From assembly GCF_004167675.1 (NCBI RefSeq), contig NZ_SEZQ01000017.1: a stretch of DNA of 64,000 nt, one strand, 5' to 3'. Shown here in pieces: positions 43,433-51,136 of this stretch; position 1 is the stretch's first letter; every line of letters starts with the position of its first letter. The stretch comes from Aliivibrio finisterrensis_A (lineage in GTDB: Bacteria; Pseudomonadota; Gammaproteobacteria; Enterobacterales; Vibrionaceae). The notes beneath the pieces were generated by a model that worked only from the letters and a program-made list of their open reading frames with translations, was not told the origin of the DNA and searched no databases. The translations under genes and the position numbers were made by a program.

Positions 43433-44812
43433 ATGGCACATCCACTTAATCGAAATTTTCAAAACTTATTTCAAGTCGCACGCTGGTCATTATTAATTCT
43501 ACCTGTTGCTCTATTGGTCGGTTCATTTAATGCTTTTTTTCTTTGGCTATTAAGCGAAGCGACTCAAGCCCGTATTGCTAACCCTTGGCTTATTTATCTT
43601 CTACCTCTAGCTGGTTTGGTTATTGTATATAGCTACCGTAATTGGGGTAAGAATTCTGCGGGCGGTAATAACCTTATCATGGATGAAATTCATCAAGCGG
43701 GTGAGGGTGTACCGGTTCGAATGGGACCACTGGTGTTATTTACTACGGTTATTACCCATTTATTCGGTGGTTCAGCAGGTCGTGAAGGGACGGCAGTTCA
43801 AATCGGTGGTGCTACAACGGATTGGTTATCTAAAGTATTTAAGCTGTCTGAAGATGATAGACGAATGATGTTAACTGCGGGTGTGGCTGCGGGTTTTGCG
43901 TCTATTTTTGGAACGCCTTTTACTGGCGCTATCTTTGCGCTTGAAGTGTTGTTTATTGGTCGTATTAAGTTTAATGCGATTATTCCTGCGTTATTGGCCG
44001 CTATCTTAGCTAATGTAGTCGCTTCCGCTTGGGGTGCTCATCACACCCATTATTTAATTAGCTTTGATCAGGTTAGTACCTTGTTTGGTCATGCGGTTGA
44101 TATTGATTTGGTATTAATGGCTAAAGTAATCATTGCTGCGATTGGCTTTGGTTTAGCGGGTTATTTATTTGGTGAGTTAACTCACGGCTTTAAAGATCTA
44201 TTTAATGCCACGCTTAAAAACCCATATTTAATCGTAGTTGTAGGTGGCTTAATGGTTATTGCCATTACGCAGTTAATTGGTAATTACGATTACATTGGTA
44301 TTGGTGTTTATCCAAGCCGTGATGGTGGAGTGAGTATTACTTCGGCATTCAGTGCTGGTGGTGCTGAGTGGTATAGTTGGATTTTAAAACTACTCTTAAC
44401 GGCGATCACATTAGCGGCAGGATATAAAGGTGGTGAGGTAACACCTCTGTTCTTTGTTGGTGCGACTTTGGGTAATTTCCTTGCTTGGGTTTTGGGTGCT
44501 CCAGTTGATTTGTTTGCAGCATTAGGTTTCTTAGCCGTATTTGCTGCGGCAACCAATACGCCATTAGCGTGTACGATAATGGGGGTTGAGTTGTTTGGTG
44601 CGGATTACTTACCTTACTTTGCCTTAGCGTGTTATACCGCGTATTACTTTAGTGGCCATACGGGTATTTATTCTTCACAACGCGTTGCCGTGTCTAAAAC
44701 ATTGGTGCATGGACGTGATCATGATGGCTCTAATAAAATTGGGTCATATCGTGAATATAATTCTTCATGGTTAAAACATTTAGCGAATAAGCTAACTAAA
44801 AATGACAAATAG
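43433..44812 (+). CDS. CLC-F type fluoride/proton antiporter
   Basis: A 459-residue member of the CLC channel/antiporter family that most likely exports fluoride. The gating glutamate motif is GREGT (Glu118), and the segment that in chloride CLCs holds the anion-binding serine (GSGIP) reads GGNNLIM, with Met83, as in fluoride-specific CLCs. The rest is typical CLC: about ten or more hydrophobic segments, GVAAGFASIFGTPFTGAIFALE and the C-terminal GATLGNFLAW / FAAATNTPLACTIMG region. A fluoride riboswitch precedes it. The usual genome label, voltage-gated chloride channel, would be misleading here. Confidence 0.88.
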   Translation: MAHPLNRNFQNLFQVARWSLLILPVALLVGSFNAFFLWLLSEATQARIANPWLIYLLPLAGLVIVYSYRNWGKNSAGGNNLIMDEIHQAGEGVPVRMGPLVLFTTVITHLFGGSAGREGTAVQIGGATTDWLSKVFKLSEDDRRMMLTAGVAAGFASIFGTPFTGAIFALEVLFIGRIKFNAIIPALLAAILANVVASAWGAHHTHYLISFDQVSTLFGHAVDIDLVLMAKVIIAAIGFGLAGYLFGELTHGFKDLFNATLKNPYLIVVVGGLMVIAITQLIGNYDYIGIGVYPSRDGGVSITSAFSAGGAEWYSWILKLLLTAITLAAGYKGGEVTPLFFVGATLGNFLAWVLGAPVDLFAALGFLAVFAAATNTPLACTIMGVELFGADYLPYFALACYTAYYFSGHTGIYSSQRVAVSKTLVHGRDHDGSNKIGSYREYNSSWLKHLANKLTKNDK

Positions 44813-44826
44813 TTTCACGTGAAACG
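44811..44826. promoter_or_regulatory. parS: parS centromere site
   Basis: AGTTTCACGTGAAACG contains the perfect 14-bp palindrome GTTTCACGTGAAAC, the core of the ParB site TGTTTCACGTGAAACA. It starts within the stop codon of the fluoride antiporter gene. Confidence 0.85.
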
Positions 44827-45106
44827 AATGTAGATTAAAACCTTGTTGAGAGTATTTAAACCTAATGTGCTTCTTCACAAAAAAGAACACTGTATTTGTT
44901 GGTGTAAGAGCTACGGATGACAAAGGTGGTTTTTTGTTACGAAGCACACAAGGTTTAATATGAATTGTTACATACAAAGCTCAATATGCGTTCACTCACA
45001 AACTCAGCCAACCACTTGATAACTTTTTTCTCTTCCATTTCATTTCTTACATACTTTCTTTATACTCTGAAGACGTTCAGATTTTGATTCAAAGATCTGA
45101 AAGAAA
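44827..45106. other. Non-coding stretch before the TPP riboswitch
   Basis: About 280 bp with no credible gene. It should contain the thiC promoter: TATACT (45061-45066) is a possible -10 about 40 bp before the riboswitch, but no convincing -35 is seen. An earlier part is A/T rich without obvious repeats. Confidence 0.4.
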
Positions 45107-45202
45107 CTTGTCGGAGTGCTTAGTGCTTTTTAAAGTACGAGCTGAGACCGCATTGCGGGATCCGTAGAACCTGATCAGGCTAATACCTGCGAAGGGAACA
45201 AG
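45107..45202 (+). promoter_or_regulatory. TPP riboswitch (THI box)
   Basis: The aptamer is complete: stem P1 CTTGT/ACAAG (45107-45111 and 45198-45202), GGAGTGCT, GCTGAGA, GGGATCC, GTAGAACCTGATCAGG, TAATACCTGCGAAGGGAAC. It precedes thiC by 201 bp and will repress the thi operon when thiamine pyrophosphate is bound. Confidence 0.96.
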
Positions 45203-45403
45203 AGATAATTTTTATCTTAGTATGTTAGCCACTAATCGAATTATTTAATGATAAACCGCAGCTGAATTTTAGCTTTAGTTTATTTGTTTAATTCATCGCA
45301 TATAAATACGCAGGCTTACTCTCGTTGTATCTCATACTAAGAACCTCTTTCTACAACTCAAATCCGACAAGCAATTATTCTATTTTTATCAAGGAATTTT
45401 GCT

Positions 45404-47338
45404 ATGTCGTCAAGTCGCAAACAAGCACGTTTAGATGCTAAAACTAATATTGAATCTTTATCGGTTCAACCATACCCAAACTCAAAAAAAGTTTATATTG
45501 AAGGATCTCGCCCTGATATCCGCGTACCTATGCGTGAAATTTCACTGGCAGATAGCTTAGTTGGTGGAACTAAAGAAACGCCAATTCTTGAGCCTAATGA
45601 GCCGATTCAAGTTTATGACACTTCAGGTGTGTATACCGATCCAAGTTACGATATCGATGTATACCAAGGATTACCAAAACTTCGTGAGCGTTGGATTGAA
45701 GAGCGAAATGATACCGAGTTGCTTGATGGCGTTAGTTCCGTTTATTCGCAAGAGCGTTTAGCGGATGAAACCCTTGATGAACTTCGTTATGGAAACCTCC
45801 CAACGATTCGTCGCGCTAAACAAGGCCAATGTGTTACTCAACTGCATTATGCGCGTCAGGGAATCATCACTCCTGAAATGGAATATATAGCGATCCGTGA
45901 AAATATGGGTCGCCAGAAATTCGCTGATGAGCAGTTAAACCATCAACACCCCGGCCATAGTTTTGGAGCTAACTTACCAAAAGAAATCACACCTGAATTT
46001 GTGCGTAAAGAGGTTGCTGAAGGGCGCGCAATTATCCCATCAAACATAAACCATCCAGAAGCAGAACCAATGATTATCGGCCGTAATTTCTTAATTAAAG
46101 TTAACGCCAATATTGGTAACTCATCGGTGAGTTCATCAATTGAAGAAGAAGTGGAGAAGCTAGTTTGGTCAACGCGTTGGGGCGGTGATACGGTTATGGA
46201 TTTATCTACGGGTCGAAATATTCATGAAACCCGTGAGTGGATTCTACGTAATAGCCCTGTCCCAATTGGCACGGTTCCAATGTACCAAGCGCTAGAAAAA
46301 GTGAATGGCGTAGCCGAAAATCTTAACTGGGAAGTGATGCGAGATACCTTAATTGAGCAGGCAGAACAGGGCGTCGATTACTTTACCATTCACGCAGGTT
46401 TACTGCTTCGTTATGTACCAATGACAGCAAAACGCGTTACCGGGATTGTTTCGCGCGGAGGCTCAATCATTGCGAAGTGGTGTTTGGCTCATCACCAAGA
46501 AAGTTTCCTATATACCCATTTCCGTGAGATCTGTGAAATCTGTGCTAAATACGATGTAGCCTTATCCTTGGGTGATGGATTGCGTCCAGGCTCTATTGCT
46601 GATGCTAATGACGAAGCACAATTTGCTGAATTACGTACTTTAGGCGAGTTAACCAAAGTCGCGTGGGATTACGATGTTCAAGTCATTATCGAAGGTCCCG
46701 GCCATGTTCCTATGCACATGATTAAAGAGAACATGGACGAGCAACTTAAACATTGTCATGAAGCTCCATTTTATACATTAGGTCCATTAACGACAGATAT
46801 TGCACCTGGGTATGATCATATTACTTCAGGTATTGGTGCTGCCATGATTGGTTGGTATGGCTGTGCCATGTTGTGTTATGTGACGCCAAAAGAGCATTTA
46901 GGCTTACCTAATAAAGACGATGTTAAAACGGGATTAATAACTTATAAGTTAGCCGCTCATGCAGGTGACTTAGCCAAAGGCCATCCGGGTGCACAAATTC
47001 GTGATAACGCATTATCAAAAGCTCGTTTTGAATTCCGCTGGGAAGACCAGTTTAATCTATCCCTAGATCCTATCACTGCACGTGAATATCACGATGAAAC
47101 CTTACCGCAAGAGTCGGGCAAAGTCGCTCATTTCTGTTCAATGTGTGGGCCTAAATTCTGTTCAATGAAAATCTCACAAGAGGTTCGTGAGTACGCTAAA
47201 GATATCGATCAAGTCGCATTAGACCAAGCGATTGAGATCAAAATGATTAATGATCCTCTAGAGGGAATGCGTCAGAAATCAGAAGAGTTTAAAGCATCAG
47301 GTTCTGAACTTTATCATCCAGCGGTAGAAGCTGAATAA
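45404..47338 (+). CDS. thiC: Phosphomethylpyrimidine synthase ThiC
   Basis: ThiC is the radical-SAM enzyme that turns aminoimidazole ribotide into HMP phosphate, the pyrimidine part of thiamine. The 644-residue protein has the family start region and the C-terminal iron-sulfur motif CSMCGPKFCSM. Central conserved blocks (YFTIHAGLLLRY, GDGLRPGSIADAND, EGPGHVPMHMI) are intact. It is the first gene of thiCEFSGH, controlled by the TPP riboswitch. Confidence 0.98.
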   Translation: MSSSRKQARLDAKTNIESLSVQPYPNSKKVYIEGSRPDIRVPMREISLADSLVGGTKETPILEPNEPIQVYDTSGVYTDPSYDIDVYQGLPKLRERWIEERNDTELLDGVSSVYSQERLADETLDELRYGNLPTIRRAKQGQCVTQLHYARQGIITPEMEYIAIRENMGRQKFADEQLNHQHPGHSFGANLPKEITPEFVRKEVAEGRAIIPSNINHPEAEPMIIGRNFLIKVNANIGNSSVSSSIEEEVEKLVWSTRWGGDTVMDLSTGRNIHETREWILRNSPVPIGTVPMYQALEKVNGVAENLNWEVMRDTLIEQAEQGVDYFTIHAGLLLRYVPMTAKRVTGIVSRGGSIIAKWCLAHHQESFLYTHFREICEICAKYDVALSLGDGLRPGSIADANDEAQFAELRTLGELTKVAWDYDVQVIIEGPGHVPMHMIKENMDEQLKHCHEAPFYTLGPLTTDIAPGYDHITSGIGAAMIGWYGCAMLCYVTPKEHLGLPNKDDVKTGLITYKLAAHAGDLAKGHPGAQIRDNALSKARFEFRWEDQFNLSLDPITAREYHDETLPQESGKVAHFCSMCGPKFCSMKISQEVREYAKDIDQVALDQAIEIKMINDPLEGMRQKSEEFKASGSELYHPAVEAE

Positions 47339-47353
47339 CGAGATAGTAAGGGG

Positions 47354-47369
47354 TGTTTCACGTGGAACA
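47354..47369. promoter_or_regulatory. parS: parS centromere site (one mismatch)
   Basis: TGTTTCACGTGGAACA differs from the consensus by one base. It lies in the short gap between thiC and thiE. Confidence 0.8.
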
Positions 47370-47408
47370 TCTCTTATCTTTTGTGTACGGAATTGAAGTG
47401 AGACTGCG

Positions 47409-48068
47409 ATGTTTGCGTTCCCTAGAATTGATAAAAGTAAGTTTGGCCTGTATCCCGTGGTTGATGATGTGTCATGGATTGAGGTGTTATTAAAACTTGA
47501 TGTAAAGACAATCCAACTGAGAATTAAGAACCCAGAACAAACTGATTTAGAGCAACAGATTATCAAAGCGATTAAACTTGGACGAGAATACGATGCTCAA
47601 GTGTTCATCAATGACTATTGGCAATTAGCCATTAAGCATAAGGCATTTGGTATTCATCTGGGACAAGAAGACATAGAAATTGCCGATTTACAGGCTATTT
47701 CTGATGCCAGTATCTGTCTTGGATTATCCACACACGATGATAGAGAGTTACTAAAAGTAAAAGCATTAAATCCAAGCTATTTAGCGCTGGGTCATATTTT
47801 CCCGACACCAACGAAAGATATGCCATCACAACCTCAAGGCCTAATTAATCTTGCTAAGAATCAATTATTAGCTGGAGCCACACCGACCGTTGCGATTGGC
47901 GGTATTGATTTATCCGTAGCTGAAGATGTTTGGCAAACCGGTGTAGACAGTATTGCTGTGGTTCGCGCTATAACTCAAGCTGAAGATATTCACCAAGCGA
48001 TATATCAATTTAACGCCATTATTGCGAAACCAAGAAAAGTAAACCAACAGGAGGTTATTCATGAGTAA
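47409..48068 (+). CDS. thiE: Thiamine-phosphate synthase ThiE
   Basis: ThiE couples HMP pyrophosphate with thiazole phosphate to give thiamine phosphate. The 219-residue TIM-barrel protein has KTIQLRIKN for the pyrophosphate site, FINDYWQLA and GIHLGQEDI, the phosphate loop LGHIFPTPTK and AIGGI near the end. The gene ends in an 8-bp overlap with thiF, so translation is coupled. Confidence 0.95.
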   Translation: MFAFPRIDKSKFGLYPVVDDVSWIEVLLKLDVKTIQLRIKNPEQTDLEQQIIKAIKLGREYDAQVFINDYWQLAIKHKAFGIHLGQEDIEIADLQAISDASICLGLSTHDDRELLKVKALNPSYLALGHIFPTPTKDMPSQPQGLINLAKNQLLAGATPTVAIGGIDLSVAEDVWQTGVDSIAVVRAITQAEDIHQAIYQFNAIIAKPRKVNQQEVIHE

Positions 48069-48894
48069 TCTGCTGATGGAAGGATTAAGTGACCAAGATT
48101 TTCTGCGTTATAGCCGTCAAATTATGTTGCCGGACATTGGTGAAAAAGGGCAAGTCACATTAAGAAATAGTACGGTTCTGATAGTCGGTTGTGGCGGACT
48201 AGGCTCTTCAGTTGGAATGTATTTATCCGCTTCTGGTATCGGTACATTAATTATTGCCGATGGAGACAAGGTTGAGTTAAGTAACTTACAGCGCCAAGTG
48301 GTGTATCGCGATAACAACCTAAATCAAAATAAAGCGATGGCAATGGCGCAGCAACTTAAAGGGTTGAATGGTACCACTCATATTGAAGTGATCAGCCATA
48401 AGTTAACAGAGCCAGAATTATCTCGTTTTATTAACCAAGTGGATGTGGTTTTGGATTGTTCTGATAATTTGCCTACACGACATGAAATTAACGCGGCGTG
48501 TGTGAAGCATAATGTTCCTCTTATTTCAGGTGCAGCAATTGGTTGGCAAGGGCAGTTAATGCTGTTTTCAAATCAGGTTACGGAAAATAACACCTCTTGC
48601 TATCACTGCTTATTTCCTTTTGCCGAAAGCCACCAAACACAAAACTGTCAGTCGTTCGGAATTGTAGGTCCGGTAGTTGGCATGATAGGAAACCTACAGG
48701 CATTAGAAACCATTAAATATCTTACACAACCGAGTTACATGAAGTGGGACTCAATTCATCAGTTTGATGGACGAACCTTATCTTGGTCATCATTAACTAT
48801 TCCAAAAGATAATCAATGTTCAGTTTGTTCTTCAGAACATATGAATGATGTTTCACGTGAAACACAGTCAAAGGGAGATGCTGTTCATGAATGA
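48061..48894 (+). CDS. thiF: Sulfur carrier adenylyltransferase ThiF
   Basis: ThiF adenylates the C-terminal glycine of ThiS so that sulfur can be loaded. The 277-residue protein has the E1-like nucleotide-binding motif VGCGGLGSSVGMYLSASGIG (about residue 40), the catalytic Asp region VVLDCSDNLPTRHEINAAC and the zinc cysteine pairs CYHC and CSVC. A parS site lies within its last codons (48849). The C-terminus overlaps thiS by 8 bp. Confidence 0.95.
   Translation: MSNLLMEGLSDQDFLRYSRQIMLPDIGEKGQVTLRNSTVLIVGCGGLGSSVGMYLSASGIGTLIIADGDKVELSNLQRQVVYRDNNLNQNKAMAMAQQLKGLNGTTHIEVISHKLTEPELSRFINQVDVVLDCSDNLPTRHEINAACVKHNVPLISGAAIGWQGQLMLFSNQVTENNTSCYHCLFPFAESHQTQNCQSFGIVGPVVGMIGNLQALETIKYLTQPSYMKWDSIHQFDGRTLSWSSLTIPKDNQCSVCSSEHMNDVSRETQSKGDAVHE
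48849..48864. promoter_or_regulatory. parS: parS centromere site (perfect) within thiF
   Basis: TGTTTCACGTGAAACA, identical to the consensus 16-mer. It lies inside the thiF reading frame, near the C-terminus where the protein is least constrained. Confidence 0.92.
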
Positions 48895-49099
48895 GTTAAT
48901 TTCAATAGAGCTTAATGGTGTGACTTACCGAGTTGAAGCATCTCATACTATGGCTTCATTTTTAGAACACCATGGCATTAATACACAAGGCTGTGCTATC
49001 GCGATCAGTAATCAGATAATACCGAGATCGGAATGGCAAAAACGTGGGTTATCGCAGGGTGAATCCATCTCTTTATTTCAAGCTATCGCAGGGGGCTAA
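48887..49099 (+). CDS. thiS: Sulfur carrier protein ThiS
   Basis: ThiS is a ubiquitin-like carrier whose C-terminal glycine thiocarboxylate supplies sulfur for the thiazole ring. I start at MNELISIELNGVTYRVEASH (70 residues), which overlaps thiF by 8 bp; an in-frame ATG further upstream would lie in the parS site. The product ends in the required Gly-Gly (FQAIAGG). Confidence 0.93.
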   Translation: MNELISIELNGVTYRVEASHTMASFLEHHGINTQGCAIAISNQIIPRSEWQKRGLSQGESISLFQAIAGG

Positions 49100-49100
49100 C

Positions 49101-49871
49101 ATGAGTGACTTATTAACCATCGGAGATAAGACGTTTAGTTCGCGTTTATTTACAGGGACAGGAAAATTTCCTAATTCAGAGATCATGCAAAAAGCACTCA
49201 TCGAATCAGGTTCTGAATTATCAACCATGGCGTTAAAGCGTGTTGAGGTGAATAACCCAGCAGACAATATTTTAAAACCCATCGTAGATGCTGGAATTAA
49301 CTTATTGCCCAATACGTCAGGAGCGAAAAATGCAAGAGAAGCAATCTTTGCCGCACAACTGGCGCGTGAAGCATTGGGTACAAACTGGCTAAAATTAGAA
49401 ATTCATCCAGACCCTAAGTACTTAATGCCAGACCCAATTGAAACACTAAAAGCAGCAGAAGAGCTAGTGAGGCAAGGGTTTATTGTCTTGCCTTATTGTC
49501 ATGCTGATCCGGTGTTGTGCAAGCGATTAGAAGAAGTAGGTTGCGCTGCGGTAATGCCACTAGGTGCGCCGATTGGTTCAAATAAAGGCATTGTCAGTCG
49601 CGATTTTTTAGAGATTATTATCGACCAATCGCGAGTGCCTGTTGTGGTTGATGCTGGCATTGGTGCGCCATCACATGCGGCTTTTGCGATGGAGCTTGGT
49701 GCTGATGCTGTTCTTGTGAACACGGCGATTGCAGCTGCAAGAAATCCAATCGCAATGGCTACCGCTTTTAAGTTAGCGGTGCAATCTGGTCGATTAGCTT
49801 ACGAGAATGGCTTAGCGCCCGTAAACACCCAAGCCGTTGCTTCTAGTCCATTAACGGCATTCCTTGATTAA
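49101..49871 (+). CDS. thiG: Thiazole synthase ThiG
   Basis: ThiG forms the thiazole ring of thiamine from deoxyxylulose phosphate, the ThiS thiocarboxylate and dehydroglycine. I start at MSDLLTIGDKTFSSRLFTGT (256 residues), just after the thiS stop with a GGGGG ribosome site. The Schiff-base lysine region LKRVEVNN and the conserved PLGAPIGSNKG and VVDAGIGAPSHAAFAMELG blocks are present. Confidence 0.97.
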   Translation: MSDLLTIGDKTFSSRLFTGTGKFPNSEIMQKALIESGSELSTMALKRVEVNNPADNILKPIVDAGINLLPNTSGAKNAREAIFAAQLAREALGTNWLKLEIHPDPKYLMPDPIETLKAAEELVRQGFIVLPYCHADPVLCKRLEEVGCAAVMPLGAPIGSNKGIVSRDFLEIIIDQSRVPVVVDAGIGAPSHAAFAMELGADAVLVNTAIAAARNPIAMATAFKLAVQSGRLAYENGLAPVNTQAVASSPLTAFLD

Positions 49872-49881
49872 GGTGAATGAA

Positions 49882-50994
49882 ATGACATTTACTGATGAAT
49901 GGAAAAAGTTAAATTGGGATGAGGTTAAACTCTCCATCTATAGCAAAACTCATCATGATGTTGAAAGGGCATTGAATAAACCCAAGCGGGATCTAGAAGA
50001 CTTTAAAGCATTAGTTTCTCCAGCAGCAGAAAGATACCTTGAACAAATGGCTCAAGAATCTGCCCGTTTAACTCGTCAGCGATTTGGTCACACGATTGGT
50101 TTTTATATTCCTCTGTATCTTTCTAATCTATGTGCCAACGCATGTACTTATTGTGGCTTTTCAATGGAGAATCGAATTAAGAGGAAGACACTTAATCAAG
50201 ATGAAATAGCACAAGAAATGGCAGCAATTAAAACGATGAATTTTGATAGTGTGCTTTTGGTTACAGGAGAGCACGAAACTAAAGTTGGAATGAATTATTT
50301 TCGTCAAACACTACCACAGATAAAGCAGTCGTTTAATTACCTTGCGATGGAAGTTCAGCCTCTTGAACAAGAAGAGTATGCAGAATTAAAAACCTTAGGG
50401 TTGGATGCGGTAATGGTGTATCAAGAAACGTATCATCCATCGACGTATGCAGAACATCATCTTCGTGGAAATAAAATGGACTTTCAATATCGCTTAGAAA
50501 CACCAGATAGATTAGCAAAAGCGGGCATAGACAAAATAGGTATTGGTGCGCTTATCGGTTTAGAAGAGTGGCGAACTGATTGCTTTTTTGTGGCGGCGCA
50601 TTTGGATTATTTAGAGCGCCGATATTGGCAAACGCGTTACTCTATTTCTTTTCCAAGATTGCGACCATGTGAGGGCGCGCTACAACCAAAATCAATAATG
50701 AGTGACAAACAACTGGTGCAATTAATTTGTGCTTACCGGTTACTAAACCCTGAGGTTGAGTTATCACTGTCTACTCGAGAGTCGGCACACTTTAGAGATA
50801 ATGTGTTGCCTTTGGGGATAACGTCAATATCAGCGGCATCGAAAACACAACCGGGTGGTTATGCAAATGATGACCAAGAGCTTGAACAATTTTCTATTAG
50901 TGATGAGCGATCTGCTGAATCTGTTTCTTTAGCTGTACAAGCAAGGGGGTTTGAACCAGTTTGGAAAGATTGGGATAGAAGCTATTCAAGTTGA
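49882..50994 (+). CDS. thiH: Tyrosine lyase ThiH
   Basis: ThiH is a radical-SAM enzyme that splits tyrosine to give dehydroglycine for ThiG. I choose the ATG at 49882 (MTFTDEWKKLNWDEVKLSIY, 370 residues), with AAGGTG 6 bp before it; an upstream TTG overlapping thiG is possible but weaker. The cluster-binding cysteines are in LCANACTYCGFSM (CxxxCxxC, about residue 84). Confidence 0.96.
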   Translation: MTFTDEWKKLNWDEVKLSIYSKTHHDVERALNKPKRDLEDFKALVSPAAERYLEQMAQESARLTRQRFGHTIGFYIPLYLSNLCANACTYCGFSMENRIKRKTLNQDEIAQEMAAIKTMNFDSVLLVTGEHETKVGMNYFRQTLPQIKQSFNYLAMEVQPLEQEEYAELKTLGLDAVMVYQETYHPSTYAEHHLRGNKMDFQYRLETPDRLAKAGIDKIGIGALIGLEEWRTDCFFVAAHLDYLERRYWQTRYSISFPRLRPCEGALQPKSIMSDKQLVQLICAYRLLNPEVELSLSTRESAHFRDNVLPLGITSISAASKTQPGGYANDDQELEQFSISDERSAESVSLAVQARGFEPVWKDWDRSYSS

Positions 50995-51010
50995 TGTTTC
51001 ACGTGAAACA
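50995..51010. promoter_or_regulatory. parS: parS centromere site (perfect), after thiH
   Basis: TGTTTCACGTGAAACA sits directly after the thiH stop codon and is the centre of a longer palindrome (TTGATG...CATCAA, 50991-51014). Confidence 0.92.
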
Positions 51011-51012
51011 TC

Positions 51013-51050
51013 AAGGGATAAATGATTGTTTTGTCCCTTAAGAGATTTTT
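51013..51050 (+). terminator. Terminator of the thi operon
   Basis: AAGGGA/TCCCTT arms with flanking AAA/TTT pairs, then AGAGATTTTT. It lies 19 bp after the thiH stop. Confidence 0.65.
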
Positions 51051-51055
51051 AAGTA

Positions 51056-51116
51056 AAAATGCCACGTTTGCTCTTCTATACATTTGATCTTCTATACAAT
51101 AGATACGTGGCATTTT
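51056..51116. terminator. Inverted repeat between thiH and the aminopeptidase gene
   Basis: AAAATGCCACGT (51056-51067) and ACGTGGCATTTT (51105-51116) are a perfect 12-bp inverted repeat with a 37-nt loop. It lies 20 bp downstream of the convergent aminopeptidase gene and probably ends its transcript; the loop is long for a simple terminator. Confidence 0.55.
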
Positions 51117-51136
51117 CTTTATTGTGTTTTAATCGA

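Noticed and set aside
44792..44977. A minus-strand 61-codon frame after the fluoride antiporter gene.
   Set aside because: It overlaps the parS site and the antiporter's 3' end; no ribosome site or homology is seen.
51056..51116. The inverted repeat after thiH as part of the parS palindrome.
   Set aside because: Its arms (ATGCCACGT) share only CACGT with parS and are separated by 37 nt; a terminator role suits it better.
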